Shown here one piece after another: positions 7,650-19,458 of a DNA stretch of 64,000 nt. The translations under genes were made by a program, and so were the position numbers. The stretch is taken from positions 124,001 to 188,000 of the forward strand of contig NZ_BEGX01000029.1 in the NCBI RefSeq assembly GCF_002583555.1, written 5' to 3'. Every line of letters starts with the position of its first letter. Position 1 is the first letter of the stretch. This DNA comes from Pseudonocardia sp. N23. GTDB taxonomy: Bacteria; Actinomycetota; Actinomycetes; Mycobacteriales; Pseudonocardiaceae. The notes beneath the pieces were generated by a model. It saw only the letters and a program-made list of their open reading frames with translations, searched no databases and was not told where the DNA came from.

Positions 7650-9916
7650 CCGTCCTCCTTCACGGCGTCCTGGATGGCCTCCCAGACCCGCAACGGGGTG
7701 GTCGGCATGTCGATGTGGCGGATCCCGAGGTGCGACAGCGCGTCGACGACGGCGCTCTGCACGGCGGGGGCGGAGCCGATGGTCCCGGCCTCACCGATCC
7801 CCTTGAAGCCCAAGGGGTTGATGGGGGTGGGCGTCTCCATGGTGACGAGGTCGAAGCTGGGCAGCTCGGCCGCCGACGGGAACCCGTAGTCGGCGAAGGT
7901 CGCGGTGAGCGGCTGCCCGTCGGGGTCGAAGACGACCTCCTCCAGCAGCGCCTGGGCGATGCCCTGGGCGATGCCGCCGTGGCGCTGGCCCTCGCAGAGC
8001 AGCGGGTTGAGCACGGGCCCGGCGTCGTCGACCGCCCAGATGCGTTCGACGGTGACCTTGCCGGTCTCGGTGTCGACCTCGACGACGGCGACGTGCGACC
8101 CGAACGGGAAGGTCGCCTTCTTGCCGTCGAAGACCGTCTGGACCTTGAGCTCCTCACGCTCGGCGAGCTGCGCGAAGCTGACGGTCGGCGAGCCGGGGGC
8201 ACCTCGGACCACGATCGCGGCGTTGGCGGTGTCGACCTCGAGGTCCTCGACCGAGGCCTCCAGGATCTCCGCGGCCCGCGCCTTGGCGAGGTCGATGAGT
8301 TCGAGCGAGGCCTGGTGGACGGCGACGCCGCCGGTCTGCAGGCTGCGCGAGCCCATCGTGCCGCCACCCCGGGGCACGTGGTCGGTGTCGCCGTGGCGCA
8401 CGGTGATCTTGTCGACCGGGATGCCGAGCTGCTCGCTGGCGAGCATCGCCCACGCCGTCGCGTGCCCCTGGCCGTGGGGCGACGTGCCCGTCCAGACCAG
8501 CGCCGTGCCGTCCGCGTGGACCTCCAGCGAGGCGTTCTCGGCGAACGCGCCACCACCGGTGATCTCGACGTAGGACGAGACGCCGATGCCGATCTGCTTG
8601 GCGTCGCCCCGCTCGCGGCGGGCCTTCTGCACCTCGCGCAGCGTGGCGTAGTCGCTGGCCTCGAGCGCGAGGTCGATGGCCTTGGCGTACTCGCCGGAGT
8701 CGTACTCGACGCCCCCCTTGGTGGTGAAGGGGAACTTCTCCGGGGCGACGACGTTGATCTTGCGGATCTCGGCGGGGTCCATGCCGATCTCGGCGGCGAA
8801 CAGGTCCATTGCCCGCTCGATCGCCGAGGTGGCCTCGGGACGACCGGCGCCGCGGTAGGCGGCTGTCGACGTCGTGTTGGTGACGACGACCGTCGCCCGC
8901 GAGTCGACCTTCTCGATGTCGTAGGTGCCCGGCGCCATCATGCGCGTGAACACCGGCAGGAAGACGCCGAGGCGCGGGTAGGCGCCGGCGTCGGCGATGA
9001 CGTCGAGCCGGTAGGCCTTCACCCGCCCGTCGCGGCTGCCGCCGATGGTGATGGTCTGGCGCTGGTCGCGCCCCTGCACCATCCCGGTCATGTTCTCCGA
9101 ACGGCTCTCGCTCCAGCGGACCGGTCGGCCGGTGTGCCGGGCCAGCCACGCGACGAGCGCGAACTCGGGGTCGGCGCCGATCTTGGCGCCGAAGCCGCCA
9201 CCGACGTCGGGGAGGATGACGTGGATCTGCGACGCGTCGACGCCGAGCCAGCCGGCCACCTCGTCGCGTGCGCCCTGGGCGTTCTGGTTGGAGACGAACA
9301 GGGTGCAGCGCCCGTCGTCACCCCAGGCGGCCGAGGCGGCGCGCGTCTCCAGCGACGCCGCGGCGACCCGCTGGTTGATGATCTCCCGGGTGACGACGAC
9401 CTCGCAGTCGGCGAAGAAGTCGGGGTCCGGGTCCTCCTTGTTGTAGACGCTGCACGTGTTCGTGCCGGCGTCCGGGAACAGCAGGTTCTCGTCCTTGAGC
9501 GCCTCGCGGACGTCGACGACCGCCGGCAACGGCTCGTAGTCGACGTCGACCAGCTCGGCGGCGTCGGGGCCCTGGTAGCGCTCCTCGGTGAGGACCGCGG
9601 CCACGGGCTCGCCGACGAAGCGCACGCGCTCGGTGGCGAGCCAGGGTCGGACCATCTGCTTCGGGGCGCCCGCGAACAGCAGCGGGGCCTCGAGGTCGAT
9701 GTCGGCACCGGTCAGGACCGCGACGACGCCGGGGGCCTCGCGGGCCGCCTCGACGTCGATCGAGGTGATCGTCGCGTGTGCGATCGGGGAACGGACCAGG
9801 GTGAGGTGCAGCGCCCCTGTGAGCCGCTCGTCGGTCAGGTCGTCGGTGTATGTCGCGCCCCGTGTGAGGAACACCGGATCCTCAACACGGACGACGCGCG
9901 TCCCCATGATGCTCAT
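7646..9916 (-). CDS. coxL: Molybdopterin-binding large subunit, form II CO dehydrogenase type
   Basis: 756 residues. It begins with the Ald_Xan_dh_C hammerhead domain ([16 protein letters not shown]), followed by the molybdopterin domain. The active-site loop reads AYRGAGR (~residue 350), which defines form II enzymes; true CO-oxidising form I proteins have AYxCSFR. Cofactor motifs [23 protein letters not shown] and the catalytic-Glu segment [12 protein letters not shown] are present. Substrate is therefore open: another carbonyl or aromatic compound is as likely as CO. ATG 9916 is preferred over GTG 9928 because the latter overlaps a TAGTGT -10 box (9930-9925). First gene of the operon. Confidence 0.9.
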   Translation of the reverse strand: MSIMGTRVVRVEDPVFLTRGATYTDDLTDERLTGALHLTLVRSPIAHATITSIDVEAAREAPGVVAVLTGADIDLEAPLLFAGAPKQMVRPWLATERVRFVGEPVAAVLTEERYQGPDAAELVDVDYEPLPAVVDVREALKDENLLFPDAGTNTCSVYNKEDPDPDFFADCEVVVTREIINQRVAAASLETRAASAAWGDDGRCTLFVSNQNAQGARDEVAGWLGVDASQIHVILPDVGGGFGAKIGADPEFALVAWLARHTGRPVRWSESRSENMTGMVQGRDQRQTITIGGSRDGRVKAYRLDVIADAGAYPRLGVFLPVFTRMMAPGTYDIEKVDSRATVVVTNTTSTAAYRGAGRPEATSAIERAMDLFAAEIGMDPAEIRKINVVAPEKFPFTTKGGVEYDSGEYAKAIDLALEASDYATLREVQKARRERGDAKQIGIGVSSYVEITGGGAFAENASLEVHADGTALVWTGTSPHGQGHATAWAMLASEQLGIPVDKITVRHGDTDHVPRGGGTMGSRSLQTGGVAVHQASLELIDLAKARAAEILEASVEDLEVDTANAAIVVRGAPGSPTVSFAQLAEREELKVQTVFDGKKATFPFGSHVAVVEVDTETGKVTVERIWAVDDAGPVLNPLLCEGQRHGGIAQGIAQALLEEVVFDPDGQPLTATFADYGFPSAAELPSFDLVTMETPTPINPLGFKGIGEAGTIGSAPAVQSAVVDALSHLGIRHIDMPTTPLRVWEAIQDAVKEDG

Positions 9917-9924
9917 CAAGCGCG

Positions 9925-9930
9925 ACACTA
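9925..9930 (-). promoter_or_regulatory. Putative -10 box of the cox-type operon
   Basis: TAGTGT on the minus strand ends 8 nt before ATG 9916, so the transcript would be leaderless or nearly so. No convincing -35 box is visible. Confidence 0.4.
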
Positions 9931-9992
9931 GCCCCGTCGTGACACATCCGGTGGCACGTGGATTGTCCGACGCTGCGCGCTGACCAGCGAAA

Positions 9993-10011
9993 TTAGCCGA
10001 GGCTAACCTTT
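9993..10011. promoter_or_regulatory. IdeR/DtxR-like iron-box candidate
   Basis: The 19-mer beginning TTAGCCGAGGCTAACC matches the iron-box consensus (TTAGGTTAGGCTAACCTAA) at 14 of 19 positions, including an unbroken AGGCTAACCT half. It contains a perfect TTAGCC-GA-GGCTAA inverted repeat. It lies 77 nt upstream of the large-subunit start; its centre is ~84 nt before the predicted transcript start, so its mode of action is unclear. Confidence 0.4.
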
Positions 10012-10119
10012 GTCGCGGCCAAGGCTCACCAGCAGACGCAGGTGATGCATCCGCATCATTTCCGCATCCGCGGAACCCGGTCCGTTGTTCCCGGGTGGTC
10101 CGTGGCTCATGTCACCGGC

Positions 10120-12854
<2,735 letters not shown>

Positions 12855-12862
12855 TCAGGGAC

Positions 12863-13297
12863 ATGGCAACCGACGAAGCCGTGGAGCTGAGCCCCGAGGG
12901 CTGGGTCCGCGACCAGACCGAGAAGATCCTCGAGACGGGCACGACCGACAGCGTCGGCATCGAGGGCATGAAGGTCGTCCTGGTGACGATGAGGGGCGCG
13001 AAGAGCGGCAAGCTCCGCTACGTGCCGCTGATGCGCGTCGAGAACGACGGCCACTACGCGTTGGTCGCCTCGAAGGGAGGCGCGCCCGAGCATCCCGTCT
13101 GGTACTTCAACCTGCGGGCCAACCCGACCGTCACCCTGCAGGACGGCACCGGCACCGGCGAGTACACGGTCCGCGAGGTCGACGGCGCCGAGCGCGAGCA
13201 GTGGTGGGAGCGCTCCGTCGCCGCCTACCCGCCCTACGCGGAGTACCAGACCAAGACCGACCGCCAGATCCCCGTCTTCGTGCTCGACCCCGCCTGA
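12863..13297 (+). CDS. Deazaflavin (F420)-dependent nitroreductase-family protein
   Basis: 144 residues. The family signature is clear: [40 protein letters not shown], then [12 protein letters not shown] and the terminal [11 protein letters not shown]. These split-barrel proteins bind F420 and reduce diverse substrates; the substrate here is unknown. ATG 12863 has only AGGGA next to it. An in-frame GTG at 12848, 13 nt after a TAGATC box, is an alternative start. A strong hairpin follows the stop. Confidence 0.85.
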   Translation: MATDEAVELSPEGWVRDQTEKILETGTTDSVGIEGMKVVLVTMRGAKSGKLRYVPLMRVENDGHYALVASKGGAPEHPVWYFNLRANPTVTLQDGTGTGEYTVREVDGAEREQWWERSVAAYPPYAEYQTKTDRQIPVFVLDPA

Positions 13298-13301
13298 CCC
13301 G

Positions 13302-13341
13302 GAGAGTGGCGATGGTCGATGTAGCGGCCATCGCCACTCAC
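13302..13341. terminator. Terminator hairpin, also copy 1 of a dispersed hairpin repeat
   Basis: A perfect 12-bp stem (GAGTGGCGATGG / CCATCGCCACTC) separates the rightward oxidoreductase from the leftward ABC permease. The 40-nt unit from 13302 recurs at 60011-60050 with about five differences. Confidence 0.75.
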
Positions 13342-13351
13342 GAGGTTCGTC

Positions 13352-15451
13352 TCAGCCGGTCAGGGCCCGGATCGGGGTCACCCGGCCCGCCCGGACGGCC
13401 GGGGCGAGCGCGGCGAGCACCGCCACCAGCACGACCCCCGCCGCGAGCGTGGCGAGCTCCGCGACCGGCAGCGATCCTGCGCCCGCGTCGAGCCCCAGGG
13501 CGCGGATCGCGAGGAAGCCGTACAGCGAGCCCAGGCCCACGCCCAGCACGGCGGCGGCGAGCGCACTGCACGCCGCCTCCCACGCCACCATCGCCCGCAC
13601 GCCCCCGCGGGTCAGCCCGACCGCGCGCAGCAGGCCCGTCTCCCTGGTCCGCTCGGTGACCGACAACGTCAGCGTCACCCCCACGCCGACGATCGCCACC
13701 AGCACCGTCATCCCCACCAGGCCCAGCCCGACACCGCGCAGCACCGTGAGCTCCTCGGCCAGGTCCGCGCGGACGTCCGCGGTGTAGACGACGACCGCGG
13801 GCGACGCCGGCCCCAGCGCGTGGTCGACGGCCGCGCGCAGGGCGGTGTCGTCGACACCCGGGGCGGGGTCGACCAGCAGCGCGTCCCCCCGCTCCTGCAC
13901 CCGCAGCGCGGGCTCCGCAGCGAGCTTCGCGAGCGTGGACGGCGGGTCGGCCGCCGTCACCTGCACCGCGCTGGGCAGCCGCTCGGTGATCGACCGCTGC
14001 GCCGACGCGTCGACGCTCGCCACCCCCACCAGCAGCGCCGACGTCAGCCCGACGCCGAGCGTCAGCACCGTGACGGTCGCGGCGGTGCGCCGCGGCACCT
14101 GACCGGCATTGGCGACGGCCATCCGGCCCGGCGCCCGCCCGACCGCTGCGACCACCCGGCCCACCGACGCCGCGAGCCCGCTCATCAGCAACGGCCCCAG
14201 CGCGACGAGGGCCGCGAACGTCGCCATCCCTGACGCTGCCGCCGCGACCAGGCCGGGCGCACCACCGACGCCGCCCAGCAGCGCGGGCACCGCCAGCAGC
14301 AGCGCCACCACCGCGGCGACCGTCGCGACCACGACCCGCCGGCCACGCCGCGACGTACCCGCCTCGCCGGTCGCCGCCTCCCCGAGGGCCGCGACGGGCG
14401 GGGTGCGGCCCGCGGCCAGGGCCGGCCCGACGGCGGCGACGACCGTCGCCACGACGGCGAGCAGCACACAGCCCGCGAGCCCTCCCCAGGACACGACGAG
14501 CGGCCCACCACCCACCACCGCGACGACGATCTCCCCGACGCCGACCGCCGCCGCCGCACCGAGCACGCCGGCGACCAGCCCCGACACCGCCGCCTCGGCG
14601 AGCACCGCGCGAACGACGTCGCCGCTGCGCGCCCCGACGCACCGCAGCAACGCCAGCTGGGTGCGGCGCTGGGTCAGCAGGATGCGGAACGTCGACCCCA
14701 CGACGACCATCGCCGCGACGAGCGCGAGCCCGGTGAACACCGACACCCCGGTGACGACGGCCGTCGCCGTCGCCGAGCCGCCGGCCCGCTCGGCCGCACG
14801 CTGCTCGTCGCCGGTGCGCACCGTGGCGTCGGTGGGCAGCTGCGCCCGCACCGCCGAAGCGGCCGCGGCCGGGTCGGCGCCCGCGACGTCGACCTGGTCG
14901 AGCGAACCGCCCAGCGCCGCGACGGTGCCCGGCGTCGCGACGATCGTGTTGGTGCCGACGCCGGGCACGTCCACGATGCCGGTGACCGTCAGGCGACCCT
15001 CGCCGACGGTGAGCACCGATCCCGGACGGACGTTCCCGCGGGCGGCGGTGGCCGCGGAGACGAGAACCTCGTCGTCGGCCGCGGGGAGCCGGCCCGCGAC
15101 GGGCGGCGCGGTGAGGCGTGTCAGCGGCCCGGTCATCGGGTCCGACGTCAGCGTCCACGACCCCGCGCCCGCCGCACCGCCGACCGGCGCCGTCCCGCTC
15201 CAGACCCCGACGGCGTCGGTCACACCCGGCGTGCCGGCGATCTCCGCGACGGCGGCCGCGTCGAGGTCCCCGCCCCGGACGACCGCGGCCGCCGACGCAG
15301 GCGTCACCACCGACCGGGCCTCCAGCGTCGTCGACAGGGTGCCGCCGAGCAGCAGCGTGCCGGCGGCGAAGAACGCCGCCACCAGGACCGCGAGCCCGGT
15401 GAGGACGACGCGGCCCGGATGGCGGCGGGCGTCGGCGAGCAGCACCCCCAC
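13352..15451 (-). CDS. FtsX/MacB-like ABC transporter permease
   Basis: 699 residues. The first helix (VVLTGLAVLVAAFFAAGTLLL) follows LLADARRHPGR, the usual start of these permeases. A large extracytoplasmic domain comes next, then FtsX cores (TLGVGLTSALLVGVASVD; LGLVGMTVLVAIVGVGVTLT). The final module has ERTRETGLLRAVGLTRGGVRA. Start choice: GTG 15451 has GGGGAGGG ~10 nt upstream. GTG 15565 overlaps the ATPase stop by 4 bp but would add 38 Gly/Pro-rich residues unlike the family. With the ATPase it probably forms an exporter or a lipoprotein/peptide-moving mechanotransmitter. Confidence 0.85.
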   Translation of the reverse strand: MGVLLADARRHPGRVVLTGLAVLVAAFFAAGTLLLGGTLSTTLEARSVVTPASAAAVVRGGDLDAAAVAEIAGTPGVTDAVGVWSGTAPVGGAAGAGSWTLTSDPMTGPLTRLTAPPVAGRLPAADDEVLVSAATAARGNVRPGSVLTVGEGRLTVTGIVDVPGVGTNTIVATPGTVAALGGSLDQVDVAGADPAAAASAVRAQLPTDATVRTGDEQRAAERAGGSATATAVVTGVSVFTGLALVAAMVVVGSTFRILLTQRRTQLALLRCVGARSGDVVRAVLAEAAVSGLVAGVLGAAAAVGVGEIVVAVVGGGPLVVSWGGLAGCVLLAVVATVVAAVGPALAAGRTPPVAALGEAATGEAGTSRRGRRVVVATVAAVVALLLAVPALLGGVGGAPGLVAAAASGMATFAALVALGPLLMSGLAASVGRVVAAVGRAPGRMAVANAGQVPRRTAATVTVLTLGVGLTSALLVGVASVDASAQRSITERLPSAVQVTAADPPSTLAKLAAEPALRVQERGDALLVDPAPGVDDTALRAAVDHALGPASPAVVVYTADVRADLAEELTVLRGVGLGLVGMTVLVAIVGVGVTLTLSVTERTRETGLLRAVGLTRGGVRAMVAWEAACSALAAAVLGVGLGSLYGFLAIRALGLDAGAGSLPVAELATLAAGVVLVAVLAALAPAVRAGRVTPIRALTG

Positions 15452-15561
15452 GGCTGCCCGCCCTCCCCCACGCCCGCCGCCGGGTTCTGGGCCGCCGCCG
15501 GGCCCGCCCCGATGTGCAGGAACCGGTCGCGGATGCGGGGCACGTCCCCCAGGCCCCGTGC

Positions 15562-16302
15562 TCACGCCGCCGCCCCCGACAGCGACGACAGCGCGGCCAG
15601 CACCGTCTCCGGGCGGGGGTCGGGCAGGGAACCGGCGACGCGACCGTCGCGCAGCAGCAGCACCCCGTCGGCGAAGGACGCCGCGACCGGGTCGTGGGTG
15701 ACCATGACGACGGAGCGGCCCAGCTCCCGGACCGAGGTCCGGAGCAGGTCGAGCAGCTCGTGGCCGCTCGCGGTGTCGAGGTTGCCGGTCGGCTCGTCGG
15801 CGAACACGATCTCGGGCCGGCCCAGCAGCGCCCGCGCTACCGCGACCCGCTGCTGCTGTCCGCCCGACAGCTCCGAGGGCCGGTGGTCGAGCCGGTCGCC
15901 GATGCCCAGCAGGTCGAGCAGCGAGGCCCGCCACATCGGGTCGGGCGTGCGCCCCGCCAGCCGCGCGGGCAGGTCGATGTTCTGCGCGGCGGTGAGCTGC
16001 GGCAACAGGTTGAACGACTGGAACACGAACCCCAGCCGGTCCCGGCGCACGGCGGTGAGCTGCGCGTCTGACAGCGCGCCCAGGTCGGTGTCGCCCAGCA
16101 GGGCGCGCCCCGACGTCGCGGTGTCGAGTCCGGCGAGGCAGTGCAGCAGCGTCGACTTCCCGGAGCCCGACGGCCCCATCACCGCGGTGAACCGCCCGGC
16201 CGGGATGCGCAGCGAGACCCCGTCGAGGGCGCGCACGGCCGACCCCCCGCGGCCGTGCACCTTCACCAGCTGCACGGCCGTCGCGCAGGCGGGGGCGGTC
16301 AC
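15562..16302 (-). CDS. ABC transporter ATP-binding protein (LolD/MacB type)
   Basis: 246 residues. Walker A is GPSGSGKST, Q-loop FVFQSFNLLPQL, signature LSGGQQQRVAVARAL, Walker B IVFADEPTGNLD, and H-loop VMVTHDP. GNLD after Walker B is typical of the LolD/MacB branch. The GTG start overlaps the stop of a 33-codon membrane peptide gene (GTGA). The FtsX-type permease follows immediately, giving a three-gene unit facing the kinase/regulator pair at 16520. Confidence 0.93.
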   Translation of the reverse strand: MTAPACATAVQLVKVHGRGGSAVRALDGVSLRIPAGRFTAVMGPSGSGKSTLLHCLAGLDTATSGRALLGDTDLGALSDAQLTAVRRDRLGFVFQSFNLLPQLTAAQNIDLPARLAGRTPDPMWRASLLDLLGIGDRLDHRPSELSGGQQQRVAVARALLGRPEIVFADEPTGNLDTASGHELLDLLRTSVRELGRSVVMVTHDPVAASFADGVLLLRDGRVAGSLPDPRPETVLAALSSLSGAAA

Positions 16303-16400
16303 CGGGACCGTCCCGCGAACGTCTCCAGCAGGGGCAGCGCGGCCATCACGACGATGACCGCGAGCCCCAGGGCCCAGGCGATCGTCTCCAAGAACGTCAT
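16299..16400 (-). CDS. 33-residue single-helix membrane peptide coupled to the ABC ATPase
   Basis: ATG 16400 opens a 34-codon frame with acidic ends around one hydrophobic helix (TIAWALGLAVIVVMAALPLL, residues 6-25). Its TGA overlaps the ATPase GTG by 4 bp, the same coupling used elsewhere in the window. No strong ribosome-binding site is visible, which weakens the call. It could be a small subunit or regulator of the exporter. Confidence 0.5.
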   Translation of the reverse strand: MTFLETIAWALGLAVIVVMAALPLLETFAGRSR

Positions 16401-16507
16401 GCCACGACGATGCCGGGGAACAGGTCGGGCGCGCCTCGGCCACGGGGACGATCCGGGGGCCGGCACCTCGTACTTTCGGCCGAGGGTGCCGGGGTCGCGC
16501 CCGGACC

Positions 16508-16513
16508 TAGGCT
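16508..16513 (+). promoter_or_regulatory. Leaderless -10 box for the kinase/regulator operon
   Basis: TAGGCT is followed by exactly 6 nt and then the GTG start at 16520; no ribosome-binding site is present. Confidence 0.55.
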
Positions 16514-16519
16514 GACCGG

Positions 16520-17671
16520 GTGATCGGCGGGACCGGCGGGGCGGGGCGGCTGCGCGCCATGCGCTGGGCCGGCCTGGCCGTCGAGGTCGCGGGCTACCTC
16601 GTGTGGCTGGCGGTCGACTGCCTCACCGCCGTCTCCTACGGCCTGCCGTGGGGAGCCGTGACCCCGATCGCGGGGGTCTGTGTCGCGGTGGTCGTACTGC
16701 TGCGCAGGCGCCCTGGTGCCGACGCCCGGCACGTCGCGGTCGTCACCTATCTGGTGTCGGCCGTCGCGACGCTGGCCGGGTTGCTCGTGCAGGCGCCGTC
16801 GATGTCGTTCGGGGAACAGCTCGCGCTGGCGGTCGTCACGATCGCGGCGCTGCGCCACGCCGACGACCGCACCGCCGTACTGCTCGTGCTTGCGGCGGGC
16901 ATCGTGATCGTCGCGTCGCCGTACCTACGGGTCGAGGTACCGACGAACGTCGCCACCTACACGATCCTGTCGGCACTCGGCTGGGGCGGGACGGTCGCGA
17001 TCGGGCTGGTGCTGCGCGAGGCGGGGTCGCGGCGGGCGTCGCTGCTGGAACGCGCCCGTGCCGACGAGCGCCTGGAGCTGGCCCGCGAGCTGCACGACGT
17101 CGTCGCCCACCAGGTCACCGGGATCGTGGTGGCGGCGCAGTCGGCGCGGGTCGTCGCGCCCGCGGACCCCGACGTCGCGAAGGCCCTGGCGGCGATCGAG
17201 ACCGCGGGGGCCGACGCCCTCGCGGCGATGCGCGCCATGGTCGGGGTGCTCCGTGGCGGCGAGGGCGGCCGTGCCCCCGGGGCCGAGCTGGGCGGCATCC
17301 CGGAGATGGTGCGCCGCTTCGACCCCGACGGCACCCGGGTACGGCTGCTGGCCGATCCGGGGTTCGAGCACGCCGTGCTCCCGGCGGGCGTCGCGGCGAC
17401 CGGCTACCGCGTCGTGCAGGAGGCGCTGACAAACGTGCGCCGCCACGCCCCGGGGGCGACGCGGGTCGAGGTGGAGGTCCGGCTGCGGGCCGACGAGCTC
17501 GTCGTCGGGGTGCGCAACGACGGCGCGGGCAGCGGCTCGTCGACGTCCCCGGGCTTCGGCCTGGCGGGGATGGCCGAACGGGTCGGCGCGCTCGACGGCA
17601 CACTGCACGCGGGCCCCGCCGGCAACGGGGTGTGGACGGTGACGGCGCGGCTGCCGGTGGGGGGACGATGA
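16520..17671 (+). CDS. Sensor histidine kinase (HisKA_3)
   Basis: 383 residues. About five N-terminal helices (YLVWLAVDCLTAVSYGLPWG; TYLVSAVATLAGLLVQ; TILSALGWGGTVAIGLVL) form the sensor. The His box is LELARELHDVVAHQVTGIVV. The ATPase domain has YRVVQEALTNVRRHAPGA and the G-box GFGLAGMAERVGALDGTL. The leaderless GTG start is supported by TAGGCT upstream. Its stop overlaps the regulator start (ATGA). Divergent from the ABC operon, which it may control; that arrangement is typical of envelope-stress or antibiotic-export systems, but this is inference. Confidence 0.92.
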   Translation: MIGGTGGAGRLRAMRWAGLAVEVAGYLVWLAVDCLTAVSYGLPWGAVTPIAGVCVAVVVLLRRRPGADARHVAVVTYLVSAVATLAGLLVQAPSMSFGEQLALAVVTIAALRHADDRTAVLLVLAAGIVIVASPYLRVEVPTNVATYTILSALGWGGTVAIGLVLREAGSRRASLLERARADERLELARELHDVVAHQVTGIVVAAQSARVVAPADPDVAKALAAIETAGADALAAMRAMVGVLRGGEGGRAPGAELGGIPEMVRRFDPDGTRVRLLADPGFEHAVLPAGVAATGYRVVQEALTNVRRHAPGATRVEVEVRLRADELVVGVRNDGAGSGSSTSPGFGLAGMAERVGALDGTLHAGPAGNGVWTVTARLPVGGR

Positions 17672-18309
17672 CGATCAGCGTCCTGGTCGCGGACGACCAG
17701 GAGATGGTGCGCACCGGGTTCCGGCTGATCCTGTCGGCGGAGCCGGGGGTCGAGGTCGTCGGCGAGGCGGGGACCGGCGTCGAGGCGGTCGAACGGGCCC
17801 GGCGGCTGCGGCCCGACGTCGTCCTCATGGACATCCGGATGCCCGAGCTCGACGGCCTGGAGGCCACCCGCGCGCTGACCGCCGATCCCGAGCCGCCACG
17901 GGTCGTCGTCGTGACGACGTTCGATCTCGACGAGTACGTCTACGGCGCGCTGCGCGCCGGGGCCTGCGGGTTCCTGCTCAAGGACGCCGGGCCGCGGCTG
18001 CTCGTGGAGGCCGTGCGGGCCGCCGCGGCGGGTGACGCCCTGGTGTCCCCGTCGGTGACGGTCCGGCTCCTCGAGCACCTGACGACCCCGGCTCCGCGTC
18101 CGCCGAGGCTGCCGGACCCGTTGTCACCCAGGGAGCTCGACGTCGTGCGGGCCGTGGCGCGCGGGCGCACCAACGCCGAGATCGCCGCCGACCTGTTCGT
18201 CTCGCTGTCGACGGTCAAGACCCACCTGACGAACGTCCACGCGAAGCTGGGCGCCCGCAACCGGGTCGAGGTCGCGGCGTGGGCGTGGGAACAGGGCCTG
18301 CTGCGCTGA
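17668..18309 (+). CDS. LuxR/NarL-family response regulator
   Basis: 213 residues. The receiver runs from ISVLVADDQEMVRTGFRLIL, with the phospho-acceptor Asp in VVLMDIRMPELDG and the conserved Lys in GFLLKDAGPR. The GerE domain is LSPRELDVVRAVARGRTN ... STVKTHLTNVHAKLGARN. It overlaps the kinase gene by 4 bp and is certainly its partner. Confidence 0.95.
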   Translation: MTISVLVADDQEMVRTGFRLILSAEPGVEVVGEAGTGVEAVERARRLRPDVVLMDIRMPELDGLEATRALTADPEPPRVVVVTTFDLDEYVYGALRAGACGFLLKDAGPRLLVEAVRAAAAGDALVSPSVTVRLLEHLTTPAPRPPRLPDPLSPRELDVVRAVARGRTNAEIAADLFVSLSTVKTHLTNVHAKLGARNRVEVAAWAWEQGLLR

Positions 18310-18312
18310 GGG

Positions 18313-18885
18313 TCAGACCTCTTCGGCCTGCTGCGTCGCCGGGTCCCAGGACAGCCCCGGCACGCCCCAGCCGTTGGCCTTGAGCATCCTCTTCGACGCC
18401 TTCTGGTTGCGCCCGACCAGCCGCTCGACGTAGAGGTGCCCGTCGAGGTGGTCGACCTCGTGCTGGAAGCAGCGGGCCAGGAACCCACGTCCCTCGACCT
18501 CCACGGGCTGCCCGTCGACGTCGACGCCGGTGACCGTGGCCCGGTCGGCCCTCCCGGTCGGGAACTGCTCGCCGGGGACGGAGAGGCAGCCCTCCTCGTC
18601 CTCCTCCGGGTCGGGCATCGACTCGGGGATCTCCGAGGTCTCGATCACCGGGTTCACGACGACGCCGCGGGCCATCGTCCTCGTCAGCTCGTCCGGGCAG
18701 TCGTAGACGAACACCCGGAGACCGACGCCGACCTGGTTCGCGGCCAGCCCGACTCCGTGGGCCGCGCCCATCGTCTCGAACATGTCGTCGACGAGCTCAC
18801 GCAGTGCATCGTCGAACTCCACGACAGGGCGCGTAGGAGTGTGAAGCACCGGGTCACCGATGATGCGGATGGGGCGAACTGTCAC
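18313..18885 (-). CDS. def: Peptide deformylase
   Basis: 190 residues. Motif 1 is [10 protein letters not shown] (44-53), motif 2 is EGCLS with metal ligand C100, and motif 3 is QHEVDHLDG with H142, E143 and H146. It removes the formyl group from nascent proteins. The GTG start at 18885 lies 6 nt after a TAGGCT box. Its place beside DUF3263 and LytR_C genes matches the M. tuberculosis def locus. It ends 4 nt from the convergent response regulator. Confidence 0.96.
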   Translation of the reverse strand: MTVRPIRIIGDPVLHTPTRPVVEFDDALRELVDDMFETMGAAHGVGLAANQVGVGLRVFVYDCPDELTRTMARGVVVNPVIETSEIPESMPDPEEDEEGCLSVPGEQFPTGRADRATVTGVDVDGQPVEVEGRGFLARCFQHEVDHLDGHLYVERLVGRNQKASKRMLKANGWGVPGLSWDPATQQAEEV

Positions 18886-18891
18886 CCCTGA

Positions 18892-18897
18892 AGCCTA
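18892..18897 (-). promoter_or_regulatory. Leaderless -10 box for def
   Basis: TAGGCT on the minus strand (18897-18892), then 6 nt, then GTG 18885. Confidence 0.55.
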
Positions 18898-19095
18898 GTG
18901 TCGGTCCCTGTGAGGGACGGCTCCGGGCAGTCGTCTCCCCGGTCGGCTGATGCACGATTCATGCCTCGGTGTGGCGCGTCCCTGCCCGGTTCGTGTCGGC
19001 CGGGCGTGGTTGAATCACTCATCGGAATGACACGTGTGTGATTCCGTTTCTGCCACCCCCAGCGCACCGATGTGCTGTGACGCCCGAGGAGCGTG

Positions 19096-19401
19096 ATGGA
19101 GTCCGCCACGGAACACGGGGTCGTCGACCCCGCAGCCGGCCCGGCCGACGAGCTCGGTCGCCGGGAGCGCGAGATCCTCGCCTTCGAAGGCCAGTGGTGG
19201 AAGTACGCCGGCGCCAAGGAACAGGCCATCCGGGAGCTGTTCGACATGTCGGCGACCCGCTACTACCAGGTCCTCAATGCACTGATCGACAAGCCCGAGG
19301 CGCTCGCCGCCGATCCGCTCCTCGTGAAGCGGCTCCGCCGGCTGCGTACCAGCCGACAGCGCACCCGTGCGGCGCGTCGGCTGGGAATCGAGCCGTGGTG
19401 A
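19096..19401 (+). CDS. DUF3263 family protein
   Basis: 101 residues, basic at the C-terminus. The conserved block EREILAFEGQWWKYAGAKEQ and AIRELFDMSATRYYQVLNAL identifies DUF3263. The second half resembles a helix-turn-helix and ends LLVKRLRRLRTSRQRTR, so DNA binding is plausible but unproven. ATG 19096 has GAGGAG about 5 nt upstream; the GTG 3 nt earlier is less well placed. It sits between def and a LytR_C gene, as in mycobacteria. Confidence 0.88.
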   Translation: MESATEHGVVDPAAGPADELGRREREILAFEGQWWKYAGAKEQAIRELFDMSATRYYQVLNALIDKPEALAADPLLVKRLRRLRTSRQRTRAARRLGIEPW

Positions 19402-19458
19402 CGCCATTGTGATCACGCATCCGGTCGCCGACCGGCTCTCCTCGACCCGGAGGTTGTC

